A stretch of 64,000 bases of DNA from assembly GCA_943912855.1 (NCBI GenBank), contig CALTVC010000004.1, forward strand, positions 62,001-126,000. Reading direction: 5' to 3'. The translations under genes were made by a program, and so were the position numbers. Below are positions 52,462 to 62,285 of the stretch, one piece after another. How positions within the stretch are numbered: position 1 is the stretch's first letter; each line of letters begins with the position of its first letter. Source of the stretch: an uncultured Flavobacterium sp. (lineage in GTDB: Bacteria; Bacteroidota; Bacteroidia; Flavobacteriales; Flavobacteriaceae). The notes under the pieces are model-generated. The model worked only from the letters and a program-made list of their open reading frames with translations, did not search any database and was not told the origin of the DNA.

Positions 52462-54792
52462 TTACTTTTTCAGAAATTCAAAACTTGCTAAATTTAGTTC
52501 ATGTTCTCTTTTTCGGGCTTTACTCATTCTTCTAAACTGAAAATCTGAAATTGCCCAACTCATAGGGTATGGAAATGTATCTTTTGCAGATCTATTATAC
52601 AAACTATACTTTATATAAGCGGGTTTACTTTGATAAGAAGTCTTCATATAATCAATCAAAATCTTATCACCAAAACCTGTTCCTGTTTCCGCGGTACTAA
52701 CTGCCGTGAGTAAGGGAGCAAGAAGGTCATTTGTCAAAGGATGTATCCTGTTGTTTTTAATGTCTTCTATAGGACAAATAATCTTTTTTTTATTCTCCTG
52801 CCATTCCAGTCCGGCATTAGAATTTGTAAGATGAAGTATATGAAAAGTAAATCGTCTTTTAAAAATATCCTCAATTGCTTTTGTTTTCATGAATTCTTCA
52901 AGATCATGTACAAATTCCAGCACAGTACCCGCTCCAGAATTATCATAATACCCGCCATCTACAAAATACTCATCGTAAACCCTTACTGCAGGGGATACAT
53001 AAGGAAAACGAGCACTCAATGTAGCGGCAGTACTATATCGTATATCTATTACTGAATCCTTCCATTTTAAATTATCAACTTTAGAAAGCACATCTGTTTT
53101 ATATTTTCTAATCGAATCTTTCCTAACAGGTTTTATAGTACCTATAACTCCCGGATAACTTCGCTGTACCTCTGTAGTATTAATAAATAAAACGGGAAGT
53201 TTACCGCTGTAATCCAGAACTTCACTAAGCGGACGACCATAGTAATATGGCAATATAGTATCTTTACTTTCGTTTGATATTAATTTTGAAGGTGCTTCGG
53301 AAAAAGAACGTTCCAACACATCACCCCGGTTATCAAAATAAATAGGAAAAGGTAAAATATGACGTAATATATCTGGCCCCAACATCCTCGCTAAAGCGAA
53401 AGTTAAAAAATCTCTCCTGAAAAAGTTGTCATTAAGACGTGGAAAGTCTGATGCAGTGATAGTGTGATTCTGCTCAGCATTTAATAAAGCATAAAATGCT
53501 GTATTACCTAAAGTCCCTCCAGATGCTCCGGCAAGGCATAATACATGGTCTTTAAACGTATTTGTAGGGTCTTTTTCATAACTCATTTTTTGGAGTTCAG
53601 ATAATATTCCTCCTGACCAATGCCCGGCTCTCGAAGCACCTCCATTAGACAGAACAAAATAAACATCAAAAGGCTTAGTAGAATCCTTATAAGTCGGGTT
53701 ATTTTTAAGAATTTTAATACGTTCATTAAACCAGTTTGTTAAATAGAGATTTGTTCCGGGTCTCTTATATCCATAGGAGAAACCTTGCTTAACTGTTGTA
53801 GTTCGTACTTCATACTGATCTATAAATTTTCCACTAATAAATGCAACAACATATAGCAAAAGGAAAACATTAATTCCTTTGTGTATACTAACCATGGTAA
53901 TAATATTACAAATGCCTATTATTATACCCATTGCTAACAAACAATAAGACAATGCCCCTACACTAACCGCTACATTAATTGAAAAAATAGCCGCCAGATA
54001 ACAAATAAAACTGCAGCCACTTATTATCATAAAAATTAAAAAAGTCTTTCTCTCAGAGTTAATATATTTTTGCCTTAGAGAAAAACGCTTCATTACTTTG
54101 GTGGAAATTGTAACCGGAATATCATCATCATTTAATGAAATATCAATGAATCTTCTCCTATTTATAAATAAGTAAACTGCAAAACACTGAATTACAAACA
54201 ACACCAGCATAATTAGAGGTAGCCAGAATAAATGCCTGTTATAACCTTCATATACATCATCAACGTGCACTTTAGAGAATAGTTTATAAAAAATTATAAT
54301 TTCTGATATTATAAGTAAGAGAACAGAAACAATAATCGGATACTTTTTTTTACCAGAAAAATATTGGTTCAGAAAAAAGTAAAGCACATTATGTAATACT
54401 AAAAACAAAACCAAATACCATCCATGAACATCAATACCCGTAGGGATACTTATAATTGCAGCCTGTATGCAAACAAAAGTATTGTAGGCCAATAACCTTG
54501 GTATATGTTTATGATAAGTGGTAGGAATTTTAAAAACCATACCACTACAGTTTGCAACAGTGTCATATTCCTGCTTGATATAACTTAAAATACGGGCACT
54601 ATACCATAACAAGAAAGCCCATAATATGCAACCCAATATTGTAGCTATGGCAGCACACTTATATTCTCCTGCTTGTATTACAACGTCTATACCTTGTTCT
54701 ACTGTTGTGAGAAGAACATATATTACTACTAATGATAAAATTCCGGCAAGATATAGCCAGACAGATTTTAATAATACTGCGATTGTTTTCAT
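52462..54792 (-). CDS. Patatin-like phospholipase fused to a polytopic membrane domain
   Basis: This 776-residue protein starts with roughly eight to nine predicted membrane helices over residues 1-340. A patatin-type hydrolase domain follows (about 370-700), with the oxyanion motif SNGGASRAG, nucleophile Ser424 in LAGASGG and partner Asp612 in FVDGGYYDN. These are the catalytic dyad motifs of bacterial patatins, so it should cleave lipid acyl esters at the membrane. It is a single gene, AT-rich relative to its neighbours, with a terminator separating it from the aconitase gene upstream. Confidence 0.88.
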   Translation of the reverse strand: MKTIAVLLKSVWLYLAGILSLVVIYVLLTTVEQGIDVVIQAGEYKCAAIATILGCILWAFLLWYSARILSYIKQEYDTVANCSGMVFKIPTTYHKHIPRLLAYNTFVCIQAAIISIPTGIDVHGWYLVLFLVLHNVLYFFLNQYFSGKKKYPIIVSVLLLIISEIIIFYKLFSKVHVDDVYEGYNRHLFWLPLIMLVLFVIQCFAVYLFINRRRFIDISLNDDDIPVTISTKVMKRFSLRQKYINSERKTFLIFMIISGCSFICYLAAIFSINVAVSVGALSYCLLAMGIIIGICNIITMVSIHKGINVFLLLYVVAFISGKFIDQYEVRTTTVKQGFSYGYKRPGTNLYLTNWFNERIKILKNNPTYKDSTKPFDVYFVLSNGGASRAGHWSGGILSELQKMSYEKDPTNTFKDHVLCLAGASGGTLGNTAFYALLNAEQNHTITASDFPRLNDNFFRRDFLTFALARMLGPDILRHILPFPIYFDNRGDVLERSFSEAPSKLISNESKDTILPYYYGRPLSEVLDYSGKLPVLFINTTEVQRSYPGVIGTIKPVRKDSIRKYKTDVLSKVDNLKWKDSVIDIRYSTAATLSARFPYVSPAVRVYDEYFVDGGYYDNSGAGTVLEFVHDLEEFMKTKAIEDIFKRRFTFHILHLTNSNAGLEWQENKKKIICPIEDIKNNRIHPLTNDLLAPLLTAVSTAETGTGFGDKILIDYMKTSYQSKPAYIKYSLYNRSAKDTFPYPMSWAISDFQFRRMSKARKREHELNLASFEFLKK

Positions 54793-54859
54793 ATGGTTCG
54801 GTTTTTATGTCTAACATAAAATTAACAATTGCATCAAACTAACATATAGGTTTTTAACT

Positions 54860-54892
54860 AAAAAACTCCCACCGTTACCGATGGGAGTTTAT
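54860..54892 (-). terminator. Terminator of the aconitase operon
   Basis: A 9-bp perfect stem (54863-54871 with 54882-54890) is followed, on the minus strand, by a T tract from A's at 54861-54865. It lies after the aconitase stop and before the patatin start. Confidence 0.8.
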
Positions 54893-54917
54893 GTATGTAA
54901 AGAAAAAATCTTTTTAA

Positions 54918-57182
54918 TTAAGCTTTACCTGCTGCAATAAGGTTTAGCGCACTACCTGCTACGAACCAACCAATTTGGCCTTCGTTGTAGCTGTGATTCG
55001 CTATGATGTTATCTACAGAACCATCGGCGTGTACAACCTGAAGCGTTAGTGGCTTGTTAGGAGCAAACTCTTTAAGGTCGATAAAGTTAAAGGTATCGTC
55101 TTCCTGTATTTTGTCGTAATCAGCCTCATTGGCAAAAGTAAGCGCAAGCATACCCTGTTTTTTAAGGTTGGTTTCGTGGATACGGGCAAATGACTTAACC
55201 AGTACAGCGCGTACACCAAGGTGGCGTGGCTCCATAGCGGCGTGCTCACGAGATGAACCTTCGCCATAGTTGTGGTCTCCCACTACTATAGACGGCACAC
55301 CTGCAGCTTTATAAGCACGTGCAGTAGCCGGCACAGCCTCATATTCGCCTGTAAGCTGGTTCTTAACGTTGTTTGTCTTTTGGTTAAACGCGTTAACAGC
55401 ACCGATAAGCATGTTGTTAGAAATGTTATCAAGGTGACCACGGAAACGTAACCAAGGACCTGCCATGGAAATGTGGTCTGTAGTACACTTACCAAACGCT
55501 TTTATAAGTAGCTTAGCTCCCATGATGTTTTCTCCATCCCATGGCTGGAACGGAGCAAGCAGTTGAAGACGCTCAGACGTAGGGCTTACAGCAACCTGAA
55601 CTGAACTACCATCGGCAGCTGGAGCCTGGTAACCCGGGTCATCTGCATCAAAACCTTTTGGAGGAAGTTCATTTCCTGTTGGCTCGTCAAGCATTACTTC
55701 TTCGCCATTTTCATTAATAAGCTTATCTGTAAGTGGGTTAAAACCAAGGTCACCCGCAATGGCAAGTGCCGTTACAAGTTCAGGAGAACCTACAAACGCA
55801 AGCGTGTTAGGGTTACCGTCGGCACGCTTAGAGAAGTTACGATTAAATGAGTGAACGATAGTATTACGCTCTTCTTTCTCAGCACCTTCCCTATCCCACA
55901 TACCGATACATGGACCACAGGCATTAGCAAATACAGTACCCCCGATTTCATTAAATGTATCAATGAAACCATCGCGCTCTATAGTATAACGCACTACCTC
56001 AGAACCCGGGGTAATGGTAAACTTAGCTTTAGTTTTAAGTTTCTTTTCAGCAACCTGTTTAGCAAGGGAAGCCGAACGTGAAATATCTTCGTAAGAAGAG
56101 TTGGTACAAGATCCTATAAGACCTACCTGCACCTGAAGTGGCCAGTTGTTTTTAGCAGCCTCTTCCCTCATTTTAGAGATAGGCGTAGCCAAATCCGGGG
56201 TAAACGGACCGTTTAGGTGTGGCTCAAGCTCAGAAAGGTTGATTTCTATAACCTGGTCAAAATACTGCTCAGGGTTAGCATACACTTCATCATCACCTGT
56301 AAGGTAAGCAGCTACTTTGTCTGCTGCATCGGCAACATCGGCACGGTTTGTAGCACGAAGGTAACGGCTCATAGAAGCATCATATCCAAAAGTAGATGTT
56401 GTAGCACCTACCTCTGCACCCATGTTACAAATGGTACCTTTACCAGTACATGACATAGATGTAGCACCTTCGCCAAAATATTCTACAATAGCACCAGTGC
56501 CACCCTTTACGGTAAGGATACCCGCTACTTTAAGGATAACATCTTTAGGAGCAGTCCAACCACTTAGTTTACCGGTAAGTTTTACACCGATAAGCTTAGG
56601 GAATTTAAGTTCCCAGGCCATTCCACTCATTACGTCTACCGCGTCTGCACCACCTACCCCAATGGCAAGCATACCAAGACCACCGGCGTTTACCGTATGA
56701 GAGTCAGTACCAATCATCATACCACCCGGAAACGCGTAGTTTTCCAGCACCACCTGGTGGATGATACCTGCACCCGGTTTCCAGAACCCGATGCCGTATT
56801 TATTAGAAATTGAAGACAAGAAGTCAAAAACCTCATTGCTCTGCTCTTTGGCACGCTTAAGGTCGGTAGCAGCATCTACTTTCGCCTGAATAAGGTGATC
56901 GCAGTGTACTGTAGTGGGAACAGCTACTTTTGCTTTTCCGGCATGCATAAACTGCAACAGCGCCATCTGAGCGGTAGCATCCTGGCAGGCAACCCTATCC
57001 GGAGCAAAGTCTACATAGTCTTTACCCCTTGTAAAAGCCTGCGAAGGAGTTCCTTCCCAAAGGTGAGAATATAGGATTTTTTCAGAAAGTGTAAGCGGAC
57101 GCCCTACAAGCTCACGTGCTTTGTCTACACGCTCTGCAAGGGTTTCATACACCTTTTTGATCATTTCAATATCAAAAGCCAT
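54918..57182 (-). CDS. Aconitate hydratase, mitochondrial-type
   Basis: This 754-residue monomeric-type aconitase has the 4Fe-4S cysteine motifs GSCTNSSYED and NACGPCIGMWDR, as well as the swivel domain with MAGPWLRFRGHLDNISNN and YGEGSSREHAAMEPR. Its layout follows the mitochondrial Aco2 branch. It isomerises citrate to isocitrate in the TCA cycle. It is 54 nt downstream of acnB on the same strand and presumably co-transcribed with it. Confidence 0.95.
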   Translation of the reverse strand: MAFDIEMIKKVYETLAERVDKARELVGRPLTLSEKILYSHLWEGTPSQAFTRGKDYVDFAPDRVACQDATAQMALLQFMHAGKAKVAVPTTVHCDHLIQAKVDAATDLKRAKEQSNEVFDFLSSISNKYGIGFWKPGAGIIHQVVLENYAFPGGMMIGTDSHTVNAGGLGMLAIGVGGADAVDVMSGMAWELKFPKLIGVKLTGKLSGWTAPKDVILKVAGILTVKGGTGAIVEYFGEGATSMSCTGKGTICNMGAEVGATTSTFGYDASMSRYLRATNRADVADAADKVAAYLTGDDEVYANPEQYFDQVIEINLSELEPHLNGPFTPDLATPISKMREEAAKNNWPLQVQVGLIGSCTNSSYEDISRSASLAKQVAEKKLKTKAKFTITPGSEVVRYTIERDGFIDTFNEIGGTVFANACGPCIGMWDREGAEKEERNTIVHSFNRNFSKRADGNPNTLAFVGSPELVTALAIAGDLGFNPLTDKLINENGEEVMLDEPTGNELPPKGFDADDPGYQAPAADGSSVQVAVSPTSERLQLLAPFQPWDGENIMGAKLLIKAFGKCTTDHISMAGPWLRFRGHLDNISNNMLIGAVNAFNQKTNNVKNQLTGEYEAVPATARAYKAAGVPSIVVGDHNYGEGSSREHAAMEPRHLGVRAVLVKSFARIHETNLKKQGMLALTFANEADYDKIQEDDTFNFIDLKEFAPNKPLTLQVVHADGSVDNIIANHSYNEGQIGWFVAGSALNLIAAGKA

Positions 57183-57236
57183 ATCTCTATAATTTTAATA
57201 TTATACGTTTATTTTATTACAGCCGAAGCTTCAAAA

Positions 57237-60017
57237 TTATCCTACCAACTCTTTATTAGCCGGAGAGAACTTCGTTAGGTTAATACCTTCAACCGCTGCT
57301 TTATATTCATTAATGGTTGGGATACGTCCTAAAATCGCAGACAGTACAACAACCGGTGTAGAAGCAAGTAGTGATTCACCTTTTTTACGCTCTGTATCTT
57401 CCACAACACGTCCTTGGAACAAACGTGTAGAAGTAGCCAGTACCGTATCTCCTTTAGCAGCCTTTTCCTGGTTACCCATACAAAGGTTACAGCCAGGACG
57501 CTCCAGGTACATCATATTCTCATATTCTGTACGGGCTACGCTCTTAGGTAAAAGGTCGCTAAACTCAAAGCCCGAATACTTCTGTAGTAAATCCCAGTCG
57601 CCTTCAGCTTTAAGCTCATCAATGATATTATATGTAGGCGCTGCTACAACAAGCGGAGCATTAAATTTAACCTCTCCTTGCTGAGTTTCCAAGTTCCTTA
57701 ACATTTGTGAAACGATTTTTAAGTCGCCTTTGTGAACCATACAAGAACCTACGAAGCCAAGGTCAACTTTTTTATCATCGCCGTAGTAAGAAATAGCGCG
57801 GATAGTATCGTGGGTGTATCGTTTAGAAACATCTTCGTTATTCACATCCGGATCAGCAATCATCGGCTCTGCTATTATGTCAAGGTCGATAACAACTTCA
57901 GCATAATATTTCGCATTCTCGTCTGGGGTCAGTACCGGTTTTGTGCCTAAACGTATTTCAGCAATCCTGTTGTTTGCTTTGTCTATAAGACCTTGCAATA
58001 CCTGATTGTGGTTGTCCATACCTTTATCAATCATAATCTGGATTCTGCTTTTCGCGATTTCCAATGATTGAATCAACGTATCGTCCTGAGAAATACAGAT
58101 TGAAGCTTTCGCTTTCATTTCCGCAGTCCAGTCAGTAAACGTAAAAGCCTGGTCTGCCAGAAGCGTACCAATGTGTACTTCTATGATCCTACCCTGGAAT
58201 ACGTTTTCACCGTCAAACTGCTGTAGCATTTGCGCTTGTGTAGCGTGAACCACATCGCGGAAATCCATATACGGTTTCATTTCACCTTTAAAGGTAACTT
58301 TTACTGACTCAGGAATTGGCATTGAAGCCTCACCTGTTGCCAGTGCAAGTGCTACAGTACCTGAATCGGCACCGAAAGCAACACCTTTAGACATCCTGGT
58401 ATGCGAGTCACCACCAATGATGATTGCCCACTCGTCTATGGTAATATCGTTAAGTACTTTGTGAATAACATCGGTCATTGAATGATACACACCTTTAGGG
58501 TCGCGTGCGGTAATTACACCAAAATCATTCATAAACTTCATCAGCTTAGGGATGTTAGCCTGCGCTTTTTTATCCCAAACCGAAGCAGTGTGACAGCCCG
58601 ACTGGTAAGCACCGTCTACAATAGGCGAAATAACCGTTGCTGCCATAGATTCAAGTTCCTGTGCCGTCATAAGACCTGTAGTATCCTGAGAACCTACAAT
58701 GTTTACTTTAACACGAACATCTGAACCTGCATATAAAAGTTTACCCGGAGTAACGCCAACAGCATTTTTGTTGAATATTTTTTCAACGGCTGTAAGCCCT
58801 TGTCCTTCAATAGAAATTTCTTTTGAAGGAGCAAATACTACCGGTGCTTCAATGCCCAAAGTCTGAGCAGCGAATGTTTGTATTTTTTTACCAAAAACCA
58901 CAGCGTAAGAACCGCCGGCTTTGATGAACTCTAATTTTTGCGGCGTGAATGATTTAGAAAGGTCAATCAGTTCCTGGTCGCCGTTATATAGTTTTTTCTT
59001 CTTTGTATTGATGGTTAACACTGTTCCTGTAGCAACAGAGTAAACCTCTTCAAGAACCGGCTCACCTTTTTCGTTACGAACAAGGTTACCGTCTGCATCA
59101 TGTTTCTTAACCCAGTTTTTAAGGTCAATTCCTATACCTCCTGTTACATCTACAGTAGTAAGGAAAATCGGAGAAATCCCGTTAGTACCACCCACAATTG
59201 GAGCAATATTTACAAACGGAATGTAAGGACTTGCCTGTTTACCTGTCCAAAGTGCCACGTTGTTTACACCCGACATACGAGATGAACCTACACCCATTGT
59301 ACCTTTTTCGGCAATAAGCATAATGCTTGCATCTGGGAACTGCATTTGGAAATCTTTAATTTCCTGTTGTTGCTGAGCCGTCATCATACACAAACCGTGA
59401 AGTTCACGGTCTGAACGTGAGTGTGCCTGGTTACCCGGCGAAAGTAAATCGGTAGAAATGTCACCTTCGGCAGCAATATATGTAACCACTTTTATCTCTT
59501 CAACTACCTCAGGAAGTTGCGTAAAAAACTCTGCCTTAGCATAGCTTTCTAAAATTTCTTTTGCAATGGCATTACCATTTTCGTAGGCCGCTTTTAAACG
59601 ATCAGTGTCTGCTTCGTAAAGGAACACCTGTGTCTTAAGCACATTTGCCGCATCTTTTGCAATGGCAACATCGTTACCAAGGGCTAAATCAAGCAATACT
59701 TCGATTGATTTACCACCTTTCATGTGCGATAGTAATTCAAAGGCAAACGCAGGTGTAATTTCTTCAACTACAGACTCACCAAGAATAATTTCTTTTAAGA
59801 ATGTAGCTTTTACAGCTGCTGCAGGAGTTGTACCTGGTAACGTGTTGTAAATAAAAAACTTAACAGAATCTGCTCTGTACTCGTTATTTACATCTTTTAT
59901 ATGAGCGATTAGTTCGCTAACTAATTCTGCTCCGTCAATTGGTTTAGGGTGAAGTCCCTGGGCTTTTCTCTCTTCAATTTCTTTGATGTATTCTTTATAA
60001 ATATTATCGAAAGCCAT
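57237..60017 (-). CDS. acnB: Aconitate hydratase B (bifunctional AcnB type)
   Basis: This 926-residue protein has the AcnB arrangement, with a HEAT-like N-terminal domain (about 1-160) and swivel before the catalytic core. The 4Fe-4S cysteines occur in DLGFVGSCMVHKGDL and in ERPGCNLCMGNQ. AcnB also acts as 2-methylisocitrate dehydratase and, as the apo-protein, can bind mRNA. It is the first gene of a two-aconitase operon. A -7-like box on the minus strand (TAAGTTTG) is at 60064-60071. Confidence 0.96.
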   Translation of the reverse strand: MAFDNIYKEYIKEIEERKAQGLHPKPIDGAELVSELIAHIKDVNNEYRADSVKFFIYNTLPGTTPAAAVKATFLKEIILGESVVEEITPAFAFELLSHMKGGKSIEVLLDLALGNDVAIAKDAANVLKTQVFLYEADTDRLKAAYENGNAIAKEILESYAKAEFFTQLPEVVEEIKVVTYIAAEGDISTDLLSPGNQAHSRSDRELHGLCMMTAQQQQEIKDFQMQFPDASIMLIAEKGTMGVGSSRMSGVNNVALWTGKQASPYIPFVNIAPIVGGTNGISPIFLTTVDVTGGIGIDLKNWVKKHDADGNLVRNEKGEPVLEEVYSVATGTVLTINTKKKKLYNGDQELIDLSKSFTPQKLEFIKAGGSYAVVFGKKIQTFAAQTLGIEAPVVFAPSKEISIEGQGLTAVEKIFNKNAVGVTPGKLLYAGSDVRVKVNIVGSQDTTGLMTAQELESMAATVISPIVDGAYQSGCHTASVWDKKAQANIPKLMKFMNDFGVITARDPKGVYHSMTDVIHKVLNDITIDEWAIIIGGDSHTRMSKGVAFGADSGTVALALATGEASMPIPESVKVTFKGEMKPYMDFRDVVHATQAQMLQQFDGENVFQGRIIEVHIGTLLADQAFTFTDWTAEMKAKASICISQDDTLIQSLEIAKSRIQIMIDKGMDNHNQVLQGLIDKANNRIAEIRLGTKPVLTPDENAKYYAEVVIDLDIIAEPMIADPDVNNEDVSKRYTHDTIRAISYYGDDKKVDLGFVGSCMVHKGDLKIVSQMLRNLETQQGEVKFNAPLVVAAPTYNIIDELKAEGDWDLLQKYSGFEFSDLLPKSVARTEYENMMYLERPGCNLCMGNQEKAAKGDTVLATSTRLFQGRVVEDTERKKGESLLASTPVVVLSAILGRIPTINEYKAAVEGINLTKFSPANKELVG

Positions 60018-60340
60018 ATTTTATTGTTTATGTTCGTTTGTTAAAAATGTCTGTAAATTTACTCAAACTTATTTCAATTAAAAAATTTTTATTATTTCTT
60101 TAGATTGGCGAAATTATTATTTATAAACATTCTACTTTAGTGAGGATAATTCAAAAGTTTTATGTTAAAGAAACTTTTCATTAAGAATTGTCATTAATTT
60201 AACCTGATATTGCCAAAATATCAAAATCACATATAAAAACATACTAATGTTGTAAAGCCGTTTTCGCCAATATCAGCTTATTACGAGGCAAAACCAGTAT
60301 AGCAATTTAGCAAATATATAATCTAACGAAAAGCTAGTTA
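60018..60340. other. AT-rich intergenic region upstream of acnB
   Basis: About 320 nt without a gene. It has a consensus-like minus-strand -7 box (TAAGTTTG at 60064-60071) about 47 nt upstream of the acnB ATG. No hairpin or RNA gene is convincing. Confidence 0.55.
60064..60071 (-). promoter_or_regulatory. -7 promoter box of acnB operon
   Basis: Read on the minus strand this is TAAGTTTG, a full match to TAnnTTTG. A -33 TTG at the usual distance is not evident. Confidence 0.5.
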
Positions 60341-60697
60341 TCACCTCTTTAGCTTGTAGTAACGGTTATAATATACCATTAAACCCGCCATAACAAAACA
60401 TAAACCATACAACCCAAACTGCATGTATAATAACGAATAGGTATTATCTGTAACCACATCGGTATGATAAAACATGGTAAATGCATACGAAAGCATTGCC
60501 CCTGAGAATATTATAAACAATATTCCGTATAGGAAACCCGTAGTTTTATTATTGGTAAACAACTGTGCTACCAGCGCCAGGAAAACTGCTATAGAAACAT
60601 AATTATACGTTTCCGTTTCGGCGTACTGCTGGTAAAACCAAAACACGGAAAACAGAATAAAATATATGGTAGGTGTAAAACGAAGGAATTTATTCAT
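60341..60697 (-). CDS. Small four-helix membrane protein, paralogue of the next gene
   Basis: This 118-residue protein has four hydrophobic helices. It aligns by eye with the gene at 60764-61147: each begins with a basic/aromatic start, then a first helix followed by a similar segment (TYNYVSIAVFLALVAQLFTNNKTTGF versus TLNYIAIGVAILMVFQLLFRKRIIGI, split here). No family is recognised. The gene stands 66 nt after its upstream paralogue. Confidence 0.65.
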   Translation of the reverse strand: MNKFLRFTPTIYFILFSVFWFYQQYAETETYNYVSIAVFLALVAQLFTNNKTTGFLYGILFIIFSGAMLSYAFTMFYHTDVVTDNTYSLLYMQFGLYGLCFVMAGLMVYYNRYYKLKR

Positions 60698-60763
60698 TAA
60701 ATAAAGACATTAAAAAAGGCCATTACAACAATGACCTATATTATTTGAATGCAAATATAAACT

Positions 60764-61147
60764 TTATGCTACAATACGCTCCACCGGCAAAAACACAGTA
60801 GTTTTTTGCAAAGCATACTTTAAGACCATGAGCAAACCAGTAAGTGTTGAAAATGCGAAAAGCCCTAAAGCAGGAAGCAAAAACTTTATCCCATCTGCAT
60901 CACCAATAGGAAAATCACGAAATTCTGATATAACAGCCAACATCATAAATGCAGAAAAGAGTGTTTGGACACCCCCACTTACTATCCCTATTATACGCTT
61001 TCTGAATAACAACTGAAAAACCATCAGTATTGCTACCCCAATAGCTATGTAGTTTAGTGTACCACTTGCGCTATAGTTTTCATAAATCCAATAACCTGCC
61101 AGTATAGCGAAAAAAGTCTCAGGAAATAAAAGAAAGTATTTTTTCAT
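60764..61147 (-). CDS. Small four-helix membrane protein, paralogue of the previous gene
   Basis: From ATG 61147 this encodes 127 residues; a GTG start eight codons upstream (61171) is possible but less likely. It has four hydrophobic helices and the same overall layout as the gene at 60341-60697, so the pair looks like a tandem duplication. The function is unknown. Confidence 0.65.
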   Translation of the reverse strand: MKKYFLLFPETFFAILAGYWIYENYSASGTLNYIAIGVAILMVFQLLFRKRIIGIVSGGVQTLFSAFMMLAVISEFRDFPIGDADGIKFLLPALGLFAFSTLTGLLMVLKYALQKTTVFLPVERIVA

Positions 61148-61211
61148 AATCAACATATAATTTGGTTTCACTAAATAACAACTTAATTTTCAAAACATTA
61201 TTATATAAAAT

Positions 61212-61240
61212 TAAAAAAAGCTGTTTAAAACAGCTTTTTG
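61212..61240 (-). terminator. Terminator overlapping the moxR stop codon
   Basis: An 8-bp stem (61216-61223 with 61231-61238) with loop TTTAAAA spans the stop codon of moxR. The minus-strand T run comes from the A tract at 61213-61219. Confidence 0.75.
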
Positions 61241-62178
61241 ATTATCGTTTCTTCGGTAATACCTTCGGCATCGGCCTTGTAGTTTTTAATGATCCGGTGG
61301 CGTAATACTCCGGTAGCCACAGCCTGTACATCTTCTATATCAGGGCTGAACTTACCGCTAAGCGCAGCATGTGCCTTAGCAGCAAGGATAAGGCTTTGTG
61401 AAGCACGTGGCCCTGCACCCCAGTCCAGGTATGTTTTTACGTAATCGTTGCTCAGGGCATTGCCCGGGCGGGTTTTGTTTACCAGTGCAACAGCGTATTC
61501 CACAACATTATCAGCTACAGGAATACGGCGTATAAGATTCTGGAATTCTACAATTTCACCAGCACTAAACAGCGGGTTTATGGTAACCTTGGTATCAGAT
61601 GTAGTACTCTTTACCACCTGAACTTCCTCTGCAAACGTAGGGTAATCCAGCTTTATGGCAAACATAAAACGGTCTAACTGCGCTTCAGGCAGTGGGTAAG
61701 TTCCCTCCTGCTCTATGGGGTTTTGGGTAGCCAGTACAAAATACGGCAGGCTAAGCTTATGGTTCTCCCCGGCTATGGTAACCGATTTTTCCTGCATTGC
61801 CTCAAGCAGAGCCGCCTGGGTTTTAGGAGGGGTACGGTTAATTTCATCGGCAAGGATAATGTTACTGAAAATAGGCCCTTTAATAAACTTAAAGTTACGG
61901 TTCTCATCCAGGATTTCACTACCCAAAATATCGCTCGGCATAAGGTCGGGCGTAAACTGTATGCGTTTAAAATCGAGTCCAAGTGCCTGACTGATGGTAT
62001 TTACCATTAGGGTTTTGGCAAGTCCGGGCACGCCTACAAGAAGCGCGTGACCTCCCGAAAATATACTCAGCACTATTTGGTTTACTACTTCCTGTTGTCC
62101 TATGATTACCTTGGCTATTTCCTGTTTTAGCGCGGCTTGTTTCTGAACTAAATTTTGTATCGCTGCTACGTCTGACAT
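61225..62178 (-). CDS. MoxR-family AAA+ ATPase
   Basis: The start at ATG 62178 gives 317 residues, the usual length; a longer frame from 62235 would begin inside the terminator hairpin of the upstream gene. Walker A is GVPGLAKT (Lys55) and Walker B IILADEIN (Asp111-Glu112); sensor regions and the arginine finger lie downstream. MoxR proteins act as chaperones for metal-cofactor or membrane complexes and often pair with VWA proteins, though none is adjacent here. The neighbouring SurA gene suggests an envelope role. Confidence 0.92.
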   Translation of the reverse strand: MSDVAAIQNLVQKQAALKQEIAKVIIGQQEVVNQIVLSIFSGGHALLVGVPGLAKTLMVNTISQALGLDFKRIQFTPDLMPSDILGSEILDENRNFKFIKGPIFSNIILADEINRTPPKTQAALLEAMQEKSVTIAGENHKLSLPYFVLATQNPIEQEGTYPLPEAQLDRFMFAIKLDYPTFAEEVQVVKSTTSDTKVTINPLFSAGEIVEFQNLIRRIPVADNVVEYAVALVNKTRPGNALSNDYVKTYLDWGAGPRASQSLILAAKAHAALSGKFSPDIEDVQAVATGVLRHRIIKNYKADAEGITEETIIKKLF

Positions 62179-62204
62179 GGTATTTTGTATGGTTCTTTTT
62201 AAAA

Positions 62205-62234
62205 TGAAAGCTAAGGCGTATGCCTTAGCTTTCA
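62205..62234 (-). terminator. Terminator of the surA-type gene
   Basis: A perfect 13-bp stem (62205-62217 with 62222-62234) with loop GTAT lies just after the upstream stop on the minus strand. The T tract is weak (ATTTTAAAA). Confidence 0.7.
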
Positions 62235-62285
62235 AACTTAATAAATTATTTTAATGCCCGCCTCATTTTTATGATGGCAAAGTGC

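Noticed and set aside
61225..62235. Longer MoxR frame starting at 62235
   Set aside because: Its first codons are the terminator hairpin of the upstream gene; ATG 62178 matches the usual family start.
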